A stretch of 64,000 nucleotides of DNA from Lutraria lutraria. Its lineage: Eukaryota; Mollusca; Bivalvia; Venerida; Mactridae. How positions within the stretch are numbered: position 1 is the stretch's first letter; each line of letters starts with the position of its first letter. Shown here in pieces: positions 47,101-59,240 of this stretch. The stretch spans positions 12,531,182 to 12,595,181 of the forward strand of contig OZ026847.1 of assembly GCA_964023205.1 (NCBI GenBank), in the 5' to 3' direction. The translations under genes were made by a program, and so were the position numbers. The notes beneath the pieces are model-generated. The model ran no database searches, was not told where the DNA came from, and worked only from the letters and a program-made list of their open reading frames with translations.

Positions 47101-50100
47101 CCTACCGATGTAAATACAAAGAAACTAAATGAAAGATATATCCCACAGTTTTCTATAGCTCTGAGCATTCAGATACCAATCAAGATTTAGAAATTCAAGG
47201 ATCATACGAAGTGATTTAGATAAAATTGTTCATATAATTTGGCATGGTTCACATTATATTGAACATTTAGACAATGCCAACTTCATGGATGAAAAAATTA
47301 TATGTATACAAGTAATAACTATGCCGTGATGACAAATTAACTAATCTTGACCACTGTACTCGTTAAAATGACACCCATGAAAAATTATCCTATCTTGACC
47401 AGTATTCGTTAAGTCTCCTTGAACTAAATGCCACCCACGTTATTTTTTACTCATCATATTGAAATTGGTTATTCCGTATAAGAAATGTTTTATCAAAGAA
47501 GCTTTTGGTCGAATTCGCTCACGGTACATTCACAAGGTAACGAAATGTTTATTCATTATAATGTAAAAATATTGCTCGTTATTTAAGAGATGGTCCGGTA
47601 ATATCAGTTTAACTTCGGTCCAGCCTGCTTTAGGACATGCAATAAAGACTGCTTATTTTAGTGACCAAAATTTCAAATAGAAGCATCCGTACTTTATTTC
47701 TTAACTTCTTGATATGAAAACCACATACCTACTCACCAGTGATGCTTTTCATAAAAGTAATTAACTAGGTTACCTAAAAGACTGTACAATTTTAAAATCT
47801 ACACAAAGCACTATTAAAATAGAATGATTGTGATCTACAAACAATATTATTATACCTCACTCCCTGAGCGGGCGTTAATGTTTTGTAACACATGGTAATA
47901 ACTAATGCGCAGAACTGTTGCGCGTATAGTTCAAAAAGATTTTCTGTTATCAAATCATTTTTTTATTCATTTGACGAGTTGTTCTTGCTAAAATATGTTC
48001 TAGATTATTAAACCAAAATTTCGTTTACTGAGTTTGAAGCGCTAGTAAAAGCTTGATAGTCAATGTAATGTCATATCTATCTTTGTATATTTCTTTGAAA
48101 TCTTCGGTATGATAAAATACATAACACACTTCTGTGAAGGCGTTTCGGAACTCGGCGCTGTCTGGTCAACATTATTTTTCTCGCGCTGACAATTTTTTAT
48201 AACGCCCTCTCAGAAATGTGCTATTTATATAGCTACATAGACATTCCCAAAACATACATAACTGCCCATACACCCCACACAAACACTCAGGGGCATACAA
48301 AATCGAAAGACAAAATCTACCAGGGACACCACCTTGGAAAGGTCTGTAGCAAAGCTAAAATAAGTTTGAACTAGATTTGAGCGCCAATAGTCGTAGTTAA
48401 TTGTAACAATTTGCAGTGGTAAATGCTGTATCAAAATCTATGCAAGTTGTTATAATAAGTTAGACCACAGTTGAATCCATCTGACCAAAACACAGCACAG
48501 AAAAAGGTGTTTCCTAAGAAACGGATATCACAGTTTGCCGTTGCGCTCGACTCTAAATTTCATATACAACGGTTACTTGTTTATATTTATCCGATACTTA
48601 CATACTCTTGAAAATCTTAAAATTTCTTATGGACTCATATTCCGTGCGACCAACACATTAAACCTTTTGAAAATTCGTTTGAGCGATTTAATTATAATTA
48701 ATCATGATAGAAATCAGATGCGGTATCAGTCTTTTAGTCTGCTGAATTATTTATGACGGACGCCTACTTTGATCACTGCTCTTTTCGTTGTGCTATAATA
48801 TGGGTCTAAATAGATCGTCTCAAGTGAGCCAACCAATTAAAATGCACTAAACTTTGAAATTGACATAAAAATTCCAATTCAGCGTCATAAACTAACTGAT
48901 GTTCATTTATATACTGTACTTATTTCCAGACCGTTTTTTCTGTAGTATTTTCAGCTGAATAACCAGACCATCTTGATATATCCTAGCTTAAACAACCACA
49001 CACTGACGAAAGATTCATGTTTTTTTCATAATGTTATCAAAATGCATAAACCTGACCAATAGCTTAACGTCTGATTTACAAAGGTATAACAAGAATGTTA
49101 CTCTTAAATACTACATTCTAGAAATAATTGGGATCAGTGCAGAAAGGAATATGTCTCCCACTTGTCGAACTCTGATATCTTCAGCTACGTCTAAGTTGTT
49201 TTTGTCCAGCAAATGTTTATTTACGAACATTTCATCCTATTAAACTAAAACTGCGCAGTCAATAGCAATTTATCAAAGTTCCTTTTTTCATTGGAAATTT
49301 CACGCATCGGTATCTTTGCTCATAAAATTAGAACACCTCTTAAATACCTTAGAGACCATATTAAGGAAATATAACGAGGAAAGGCCCGAAAATCTCCACA
49401 ACTGCCACACGAATTGATTTGAAAACATGTCTCCTGGGCAACAAATCAAGAATTAAATCAAAATTTTAAAAACACAATTTCACATAAAACGGTCTGCTTA
49501 GAGTATGGATGGTAGTTAGGCTTAATTCTCCCAAATGTTAATAATCTCGGCTGTAATGGTAATCAAATAGGGCTATATTCTCTCCTCCTCCCCCGTCGTT
49601 GTTAGATACATAGTAAATGGACCCCTTCCAATCTAAAATTGCTTCCTTTTGAAATTTAAAAAGTCAAATGTTTCATACACAGAATGTATAATCTATTTTA
49701 TTCACTAAATACCAAATTACCTGAAACATAAATAACATGAACTCTTAGAAGAAAGCAATGTCGTACAATCGATAATCGTTCGTACGATTTGATTCTTTTA
49801 CCTTTAACCCGGGATAAAGTTCGTAATTTCCTATCACAGCTTTCAGTCTTGTCTGTTTTAATGACAGTTTGTCGGTAAGTAAGACTACTCCATATCTCAA
49901 GTGCTTATTTCTATGATTTCTTTTTATTGACATAATAGACATTGTTTCCTGATGACAGCCAGTTCAGCCATCTTAGAGTAATATTCTGTATAGAAGTACT
50001 GGGCATATTTTGTACATTACTTTTTAGGCATTATTTGTATATACCATATCCAACATTTCTTATAGAACTCATTAATTTTGACGTAACCGTTTGATGATTA

Positions 50101-50390
50101 TTTTATGTTCACATCCAAGTGCTACTGGAAAATGAAACCTGTATAACATGAACATTTCTAAACAGGACAAAAATGAATGTGTTTCGTACAAATTGTATAC
50201 ATATTGATTATTATTAAGGCTAACATAAATGTTTTTTTTACGTTACATGCTCATTAAAAATGGGGAAATTAGATCTGAACTTATTTTACAATGGAAAGCA
50301 TGTGGAAAGGTAAAGCAATGTGAGAGAGTGAGTGTACTGCACCTCAGTTGTAGTAAAAAGTCTAAGGTGGTTTGAAAAAGATATGGTCGG
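44195..50390. other. 6.2 kb non-coding stretch
   Basis: No coding frame with recognisable content was found. Frames up to 73 codons (44472-44660, 48225-48434, 48535-48756, 49031-49243) carry no motifs. A degenerate two-copy repeat lies at about 47342-47440, with 'atcttgacc' at 47344 and 47392 followed by similar 'cgttaa' and 'caccca' words. An A11 run lies near 45238-45248. Confidence 0.4.
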
Positions 50391-51601
50391 TAATAATAAT
50401 AATAATAATAAAATCTTTATTTCTTGAAGGTAACATATAAAGTATAAAACTTATTTACAATATGGCCTTCAGTAAAAATACATGTAATTTAATAACTATA
50501 TAAAGGCAAAATTAAAAAGGCAAACATTGACAGTCATTCCAGAGAAAAGTCTGCACATAGATAAAGTCATGAAAAAATAAAAAATAACTTTCAGCTAATA
50601 ACCCCCCCCCCCAGAAAAACAACAACAACTGCATAATGTTTAAAGTAATTGTAATTGAAATAAATGGTGTTTGCAATTTCTTTTAAAAGATTTAATTGTT
50701 GCTGCAGAGCGTACTGTGCTAGGTAAACTGTTCCAAACAGTCCTACTGTGAATTGAAAATGAATATTGTCTGAGTTTAGTTATGAATTTTTTTCATGGCA
50801 ATGTCTTTATTTGTTGATGATCGTAGGTTGTGATTATCTCCTTCATATATTGGGGACATTGTCCATTTAACGTTTTATAAATTAAAATACAACTGTTACA
50901 ATGGTATTTGATCCTATTATCAAACGTTAACCATTCCATCGCTTTAAAAATTTCAATACTTGGCGTTCTTTTTGGCTTACATAATATTATTTTACCTGTT
51001 CGTTTTTGTAATAATGTTATTTTTCTGATGTGTGCTTGTTTAATGGCCCATACAGGGCAGCAATAATCAAATGTTGACATGATGTATGAATTATAAAATA
51101 AAGATTTCATTTTATCATTTAAAAAATAGTTTATCCGTTTAAGAAGAGATATTTTAGAATTTATTCTATTACAGATATATGTGACTTGTTCGTCCCATAA
51201 CAAGTGCTGATCAATATAAACTCCTAATATTTTCTGAGATTTAACATTTTTTATCTTTATATTATCTATAAATACATTCAAATCATTCATGCGCCTAAGT
51301 TTATTTCGTGAGCATATAAACATGCATTTTGTTTTATTCGGATGTAAAGCCATATTATTGGCTGAACACCATTTCATTACATTATTAACACTTTCTTTGA
51401 GTGTCGTTTAGAGGTATCTCCGATGGCGTAAAGTGTCGAATCATCTGCATACAGATCAACTGAGGAATTTTGCACATTGAAACTAATATCATTTATGTAT
51501 AAAATAAATAGCAATGGACCTAGGATAGAACCTTGAGGTACACCAGGTCTGATGACTTGACACCAACAATCTATTTTTCGCCGTACGAATTTTTTTTTTT
51601 T
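50391..51601 (-). mobile_element. 5'-truncated LINE with (TTA)n tail
   Basis: On the minus strand this reads from an RT fragment (51580) to a 3' end 'aataaagatttta' followed by (TTA)7 (50411-50391). Poly(A)-less microsatellite tails of this kind are typical of several animal LINE clades. A T12 run (51590-51601) bounds the 5' side, and sequence beyond it shows no RT similarity, so the copy is 5' truncated. The RT is of the [13 protein letters not shown] and YADD kind seen in the CR1/L2/Jockey group. It is clearly different from the element at 6360-9125. A C11 run (50602-50612) lies in the 3' region. Confidence 0.8.
50793..51580 (-). pseudogene. LINE reverse transcriptase fragment
   Basis: This encodes the C-terminal half of an RT, the enzyme that copies LINE RNA into the target. 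Minus-strand order is [20 protein letters not shown] (about 51520-51570), the catalytic YADD at 51440-51451, then a frameshift near 51400. The 194-codon frame 51377-50793 follows with KWCSANNMALHPNKTKCMF, KILGVYIDQHLLW, FDYCCPVW and LQKRTGKIIL. These are the usual thumb and connection blocks that follow the palm. Upstream fingers, endonuclease and ORF1 are absent. The internal ATG at 51377 is not a real start. Confidence 0.9.
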
Positions 51602-54600
51602 GGTAACAACATATTATTCCATTTACTTACCTATCCAGACACCATTCTTCAGAATTTTAGAGGTTCCGCAACAGAATGGTAAAACGACAATGACAATTGA
51701 ATGTTTTTTCATGGGTTTTGCAATATGATACTCCATCTGCACTAAGCTTGTGGTATGAGCATCTCCTTTTTATTTTCTCATCGTTGTTTAATCCTATGTT
51801 CTACAGTTCTTTGCCCATATGTCTATTTGTCTGCTCACGAACATTGTGCAGTGGAAATTACGATACTGTAGACACAGTAATTGGCGCAAAATGATCTCAC
51901 ATTTCAATGACGATGCAATATTTGCTGATTAAAAATAAAAAGCATTGACTGTCTGTTGTATTATGTCATCATGGTATATAAACTTAATAATTAGCTGTAA
52001 CGGAGAGTGACCTGAAAGCTGAGCGAAATGAAAATCGGCCTCATGACAAGTTGAACTTGTCGATTGCTTTATGTAAAGACAGTGGACAGATCAGTGTTAT
52101 ATTTTCGGACTTTTCAAATATGCTTCTGTGTTGAGTGGGTTTTAGTCGAAAGAATGTTTGAGAAAGCAGAAGTTTATTGAAGTAGTTTTTTTGTGGGGTT
52201 CCCCATCCCCAATGGTAATCATTCCAGTTTTACCGTTTAGCATTATTATAATGTTAGCTGTGAGGAAACACTTCCTATACAATGTAACATGTCATTGAGT
52301 CATCTTGTATTACTATAGTTTATTTTCATCATCAATGTTTTGATAATTGTCATCTACGTATTGCACAGCGACTTATTATATGTTTTATTTCTGTTAAACA
52401 GCATTGGACATGCGTATCGCTCCATCTAGCCAAAAAGCCAACTTGATGTTTTACAAACACATGTTTATATATCATGAGCATGGACCAATGACCTTAAGTA
52501 CTATAAAATAACTAATAAGATATCTGCTTATGTGTTGAATGTATTGCATCTTAAATAGCATATGGATGAATCGCTATGTGCTTAAACGGTCAGGAAAACT
52601 CTTTTCTGCCTAGAACATCAGGTGAGCGCGGTTCCTATTCTACAAGCCACTCTAAAGCCAATTATCGAAGGCAATAGATCGTTTTCAACATTTAACTGAA
52701 ACAACGTATCTACCAATAAAATACAAATTAAATCTTCATTTATTTCAGAACCGGATTTCCCTCTATAATTCAACTTAATCATTCGACAGTTTTGATAATA
52801 GTGCCAGTATGTCCAATATCGAAAATAAGTTAGAGTTATTTCAATACGGTTTCGATAGAATAAGGTACTCTACAAAAGCAAAAAAAAGCCTGACAATCAT
52901 TTCATTCCAGCAAGAAATAGCGATTTCTATAAACATTTTAGTATATTTGTAGAAACTTAGAATTTTAACCGCTTGCAATGCTTCAAAATTTAGAACGGAG
53001 TCTAAACATAGAGCCTGTGATGTAAGTATCTTTTCAATCAATTAAATAAATGCATGTATTTTTTAATTATTTCTTTGCTCATTCCAATTACAATGACTGC
53101 ATTGTTATTTTAGTTAGTCCACCTCTTAAACAGGTACTTTAAACAGATGTTTCCACGAATTTCATTTTGTAACAATGTGATGTCAATATCACTGCTCTTA
53201 TAATTGTCATGAAAGCACAAGACAAACGAGATCGTTAATGGTTCATTCTGATAACATGATCATGGCCGGTTCTGGCTAGTGTTCTTTAAATGGATTTCGA
53301 CGTTTTAACAAATTTAATGGACAACGACGATAACAATCTCCTTAAGACATTGCCTAATGTTAATTTTGAAATTGCCAAAACGCAAACTAAGAACTCGTTT
53401 AAAGATTGCTTTTTTGAACGTTTTAAAATGAGATGTACGGCACTATTTTTATTTATTTTCAGTCATGGGCAGCGGACAATCTTTCCAACAGAGCTGTTTG
53501 GTTTCCATCAAAATCCTAAACAATGTAGCATTTCATTAAGAGCATCGTACAATGTACTTCAAAGTAAGCTGCAACATGAGTTGTAAGCCCATTCATATAC
53601 CTTAATATGTACTTTATAACTAGTTCGTGTGACAAACAATATGGACTTTGGTGAATTGTTAATTGTGTTGTTTAATACCCACTCGGCTTTTAATAAGGAC
53701 TGACGTTCGTACACAGAAATACTTATTAATAATAGGAATATAATTGATAGTATCTATCCGATAGACTTCCCATTTTGTAGTCATTAACTAAAACTTTATC
53801 TGGTTGGATTGACAAATAAGACAAACTCCTTTTTAGGCGTACGAGGTTTTGACTAGACAATCCATTAGTGCCATAATGTTATTGCTTCCGGTAGATTTCT
53901 AATGTTTCGTCCCAGAAGGAAGTCACTAGACATTAAGCTGTATTAGTATCAGATATAAGTCAATATGTTCGGACAACTACCCCTATCTACTGTGAATGTA
54001 AATGGCATCTGGAATGGATTGTGTGAATAAGGTGAAATTGCCTTTGCTCACACAAGTGACCACATTTCCATCGATTTGAGATCCGATGGTGTATCATTAC
54101 AAGCATTGTATTTTACGAAGTTGTCAAACACAAGTTAAGGGCGCCGTACGTCTTTCATACTTCAGTATATTTTCCTCCACGAGCTTTGGTGAACAAAGAT
54201 AGAACTATACTGCCGCTTGATAACTTTACTAATTGTCACCAAATCATTAGGTGTTCCGAGATCAGAGCATTAAATTAATTTCCTATTGCAGAATATTACT
54301 AAATATGCCCGTTTTATAATTCCATTTGCTCAATCAATTCCATTACAGACATGAGTTGAGGTAGTATAATTAACAGCCCTCTCAGACTGGCAACTACGAT
54401 ACCATCAAAATAACCTGCAGCATCGTATAACCTATTGTGTTATCTCGACGAAAAAACGAGTTATACGACAACTGTTTTTATTTTGTTTTAACATCCTAAA
54501 TATAAGTGTTTATTTGGAAATATTAATGATACTATCAAGCAAACACAACGATTTTGAAGAGCTATATTTATTGATATACACAGTAATGATATAACGTAAA

Positions 54601-55385
54601 TATGTAGTCCAAGGAAATGCTGCATGCATAAAATATACTGATTGAAGTATTTATACAATTATGTTTGTCATACTTAGACTAACGGTGTCTATGGCTGGGC
54701 TACATCCTTCTTAAATAGCCCCAAGTCGCAAAATTGAGACTAATTGCGTCTTTAATAATACATTTAGTTCCAATCAACGCGTGAAAACGTTCTGTATAAT
54801 GCTAGACATTTTCTCTTCTTAAAATTATCCGGTAATTTAGTCAAGTCTTACAATGTTCTAAACGAGACCTTACAGTAATCACATATAAGTGTACAGCTTA
54901 AACTCTCTTAGCGACCAATTCCGTACCAACACTAGTTCATAGTAACGATGTTTTCTTTCCATCCCAGGTTTTTAATAGTTCAATTAGTAATGCAATCGCC
55001 TTGATAAGTAAGCCATTCTACTTCGATTCGAAAGGTAAATTTTTACATTGAAAGGTTACTTATTGATCTCTTATACAATTGCATGTTCGATAACCTGTAT
55101 GTTTATGAAACATGTCGGAATTATGATTTAATAAGGAACTAACATAATAGGTAATTTGATACGAATTTGAACTTTTCTCTATGTATAAACATTTCTATTG
55201 ACCATAGATATCAGACACAAAGTCTGTCCTGATGACAATATTGTCAAATTCTCCACAGACATGGATTCTCATTAGCTTCTTTTTATAGAATAGATGTATT
55301 GTGTATTTCAAGGTTGTTTCTTCTTTCAAAATAATTAAACAGTACTTGGAGACGCATTCAATTCACTAAGAGGGAAGATTTACAG
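51602..55385. other. Non-coding stretch
   Basis: No gene is recognised. The ATG-led 98-codon frame at 53290-53586 (starts MDFDVLTNLMDNDDNN) is the best ORF but has no recognisable domain. A short near-palindrome 'gacaagttgaacttgtc' is present near 52046. Confidence 0.4.
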
Positions 55386-55744
55386 ACAATGATTAACTGC
55401 ATTGATAGAATGTATGTATTTTCAAGATGAAAATTCTTCAAAAGAAAGTATAGAGGAATGGACAAAAGTATGGGACAAAGAGATATTGAATCTTAGTTTA
55501 ACACCATTGGAATGGAATTCTATTAAAGTAATTGCTATCCAAGATAATAGTTTTGATGATATTTTAGGATAGAACGTAAATATGGATCCACCAAAACGTC
55601 ATATCTCTACATAGACTGTAACAGCAGCACAGTTAACATCGCTGTTCATATGAATCAAAGTGCTGATAGCGCTGAAAGAACAGGGTTTGATCCTGAGGTT
55701 AGACAGTTGTATTTTCAGCAACAGAGTGCCACACACACAGCTTA
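55386..55744 (+). pseudogene. Coding-like sequence in two phases, possible gene relic
   Basis: The first frame, 55393-55572, contains ENSSKESIEEWTKVWDKEI and later LTPLEWNSIKVIAIQD. A second frame, shifted by one base and open to 55744, contains YGSTKTSYLYIDCNSSTVNI and ERTGFDPEVRQLYFQQQ. Their residue mix, rich in charged residues and Trp with few homopolymers, looks more protein-like than the surroundings, and they abut as if one frameshift split a single frame. No ATG, splice site or family can be assigned, and chance remains possible. Confidence 0.2.
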
Positions 55745-56107
55745 AGAAATTATTTGCTTTGGAACGGTATATGCCAGTACCAGCAAACTATCTACTCGAA
55801 CCAATATGTTTCCAAATTCGATCTGTTCTGCTTTGATTAAGTAACGCCGTGGACATAACGCTACGAGTTTATTATTACCCTGCGATGATAAATCAGTTAA
55901 CACACTTCCATACAGCTTGTCACTTGTTAATCCGGAAACGACAAGTCTAGTCCATTTGAAATAAATATATGGAAATGGCGACGGGTGACCTAAATGAATA
56001 TCGGTATCTATCAAACATTGAAACATATAAAAGACCCAAACGCACGTATTGCTTTGTAGCCAGATGTAGCAATTCCATGGCGCTATGACAAGCAAAGTTA
56101 ACGACAT
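55742..56107 (-). CDS. 121-codon ATG-led ORF of unknown status
   Basis: This starts with ATG at 56107 and opens with a hydrophobic MSLTLLVIAPWNCYIWL that could mimic a signal peptide. It then has a mixed composition ending LAYTVPKQIIS. No domain is recognised. In AT-rich DNA of this length, one or two chance frames above 120 codons are expected, so it may not be a gene. Its position directly abutting the coding-like plus-strand relic (55386-55744) is the only other point in its favour. Confidence 0.15.
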   Translation of the reverse strand: MSLTLLVIAPWNCYIWLQSNTCVWVFYMFQCLIDTDIHLGHPSPFPYIYFKWTRLVVSGLTSDKLYGSVLTDLSSQGNNKLVALCPRRYLIKAEQIEFGNILVRVDSLLVLAYTVPKQIIS

Positions 56108-59085
56108 GCCAATGTGTATGTACAGTTAGCTTAGAGATTGATAGCGTCGTTGCAGTAGAACTGAGTACTTGTAAGTAGTAATGATTGAAATTATCACATG
56201 TGCATCAGATTACACAAAAATACTCGACAAATAAACTTTCTTTTAAATCATTTTTCTCAGAATCTATATAGCAGATGTTTCATTTCTAAAATCGCTAAAA
56301 CCTTTCCCTGACTTTGGATCTATCAATTTTTATATTATGCGTTATATTCTACTCAAAACATGACGCAGCCATATTGAACTAATTAGTATCAAATGGTATG
56401 GAAGTTTTATCATTGTAGCAATGAAACAAACACAAACATATTTGCCTGATTTTGCAATGTTTAGATTATTGGTTTTACATGTCCTTTCCGCATATTTAAT
56501 AATATATCAGCCATTTAAACAAAAACATTTTCACCTTGATGATGACTAGTTTTGCCAATATGTTCTTCAAAAGGATTTCAATATGTTGTTGCGTACGGGT
56601 TGAATTATAGATGTGTATATATATAGGGAGAGGTACATCTATCAGACACTAAAATGACACTTTATGTAAACACAGCTACAAATTGTATAAAGTAGATAAA
56701 GAAAGAACGCATTTATAGTTTTTGGAAGGCTTTGGATAATGACAAGAAATAAAACAGACCAGTCATTCAAATGATATCACCTTCGTTTCAAAGCATTTCC
56801 AAGAAACTTGAACAGAAATGGCCGTGACGACAATTGATTCATCACACTAAATTCAAGCAGTATTGTGATACTTTTTGTGATTGTTATTAATCATGGTCCG
56901 AACCATTAGTTTGTTGTCTATGTATACCATTGGATGTTGCAAGTTGCTTACGGTACGAATAATGTGAGAGCAATCTTCTTCGGAACGCTTAATTTGGTCA
57001 AACTCTTACCCTCTTTAACGAATTGCTCTCACTGTATTTAAAGAGGTATTAGACAATTGGGGATCCTTAAAATTATGCATAATGGTTTATCCAAACCTCA
57101 ACCAACCAGATGTAAAAGTTAAGCAATAACCATACAACTGCAAGCGTGAGAAAATGACAAATAGCATTCTTATTCATTCCTGTCTATCAATTAACTATGG
57201 AGATAAACTCACTTGGAATTATTTGTATATCTTTAATAAAACGTTTGGAATCAATAGTGGTGTTTTACTTTAACTTTCTATCCAGCTAACAGCTAATTTT
57301 GCAATGTGTCATTGTACGAAATTAAATGGCTTTATTATTTATAAAAGGAACAAACCTTGATTGATGTCAGCGATCTGTATCTCACATATTGTACACCGCT
57401 GATGTAAAAATAGTATTTTGTTTCCATTTATTAAAACAAATTCAATTACCTTTATGGATTTGATTGACAATAATGGTCAGATAGATTGAATAAAACAAGC
57501 TAGATATCATATTTTTGTCATTTTGTACGCATGTCATTTAATGTTATATATCAATTAATAAGTATTAATATCCACGCGTGGGTTATCTTTTAATGCTCTG
57601 GGGGAGCATTTGGAATGCAATACTTTATAATTATGCCTCAATCAATGTCGAAATCTGATATAATCTATTTACGTTGAAACGAATTTAAAAAGTTCAAAGT
57701 AATGTCAGCGTGGTGTGCATTTCAGGACGAGAGCGATCAACGTGACTGATTGTTTCCGTAGATTATACTATATTCTATTTATTCTAGTATCCGTCTAGAT
57801 CTGTTCATTTTTCTAAATTTACTCTAACTTTCCTGGAAGTAAGAGTAAGGTAGGGTCTATACATTTGTTTACTCCGTCATTGTGTAGATTTGCTATATAT
57901 TGTTCCAATGTGGTACACTCCTTGGCATCACTTTGTTTGATCTTCGACTTTTTGCAGGTTACTTTGTGTTCCATGGGTTTCGGCTAAGTGTTTTGTTGGA
58001 AAGGTAAAATGACTTAAATGTTGATTTTCTAGGAATAATTTTGTTATGTTTATCTATTTGCAAAGATATCAAAATGTTTTGTTGCAATTTACATGAAACT
58101 AATTATGTTACACACGAGCATTCTTTTAAAGTTCGTGCTAACGCCTGTTTATAACATTATTTTAGCTTTTAATCGGCGCACAGTTAACCTAGATTGAGTT
58201 TCTAGACTCAGAATATGTTTAATCCACAGGAAGTAAGTAACGTTTGTATGTATACACGATCAGCAGTAACTGACAAATGGACTGAATAATACTTTTTTAA
58301 GGGAAAATATGTTGGGCTCAGGGTCCGAACTCTTAAACGCCATGATGGTAGAACGAGTCCATATTAATTAAAATTGGTGCATATGCTTCTAAACAAACAA
58401 ATAATTCATTGAGATATATAACGACATAACTGTATGAAACACAAGATAAATTCGACGGGGAACATACAATGGTTCGAATGACAGCCAATTCTAAGAACCG
58501 ACAGGTTTGATAAAACTATTGATTTGCTTGATTATTATGGATACTTATTTCTTTATCCAAAATTATAGAAATGACCAAGCTTTTGAGTTCTGGGTTTTCG
58601 ATTAAATGAGCATGTGTAATGTAAGAAAAAACTATATCATGTATGACAAGTAGAGTATGAACTTTGCGTTTGAACCATCCAATTCTTCCGTCCGGAATAC
58701 AAGAACAATATACAATAAGGTCTGCATGGTTAAGTTTTCCTATATGATTAATGGATATGTAGTCTTGATAGCATTCTATTATCCTTCAGTGAATGCTTTT
58801 ATTTGGAGTGGTGTATGAAGATGGTATCAGGCAGTGATTGTTTTCATCACACTAGACATATTTCTCTTGTGTAAAGCAATAACATATTCGACTTTGACAT
58901 ACAAACGATGTGTTCGTTGAAGCATTTAGAGCAACCCCTTGAGAAATTTGGTTTATTAATAAAAATCTGATACGTGATTGCTGCAGCTCATAGTAAATGG
59001 AAATAGATAATGCTCATTCTATTGCGATAGAATACTTAAATGTTCTAGACTGTTCTACACGTTAAACGGGTCCTCTATAAATCCT
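56108..59085. other. Non-coding stretch
   Basis: No gene is recognised. It contains 'taaagaggtattagacaat' at about 57038-57056, whose exact inverse lies at 63249-63267, and a small GC-rich hairpin (aatgctc, loop, gagcatt) at 57592-57610. Confidence 0.4.
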
Positions 59086-59240
59086 TAGTGTTTGCCCTAT
59101 TTTTACAGCCAATCAGCTGCCGAGATTATTTGAATTGTGTAAAGATTAATCTCATGAAGACGACTGTCTTGGCTCTTCAGCAGATATAGTCTGGCCTATT
59201 CATATTAAGACTACGATGGAGGGAAATAGGGCAAACACTA
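59086..59240. mobile_element. 155-bp MITE with 17-bp perfect TIRs
   Basis: 'tagtgtttgccctattt' (59086-59102) is exactly inverted at 59224-59240. TA at both tips could be a TA target duplication, as in Tc1/mariner-type MITEs, with the TIR then starting GTGTTTGCCC. A third arm-like 'ttagtgttt' follows at 59270-59278 after 'cgctcgttaacgctcgct', so a longer or nested terminal structure is possible. There is no coding content. Confidence 0.75.

Noticed and set aside
57592..57610. 7-bp GC-rich hairpin as a terminator
   Set aside because: It is too short, has no associated gene, and intrinsic terminators are not expected in a eukaryote.
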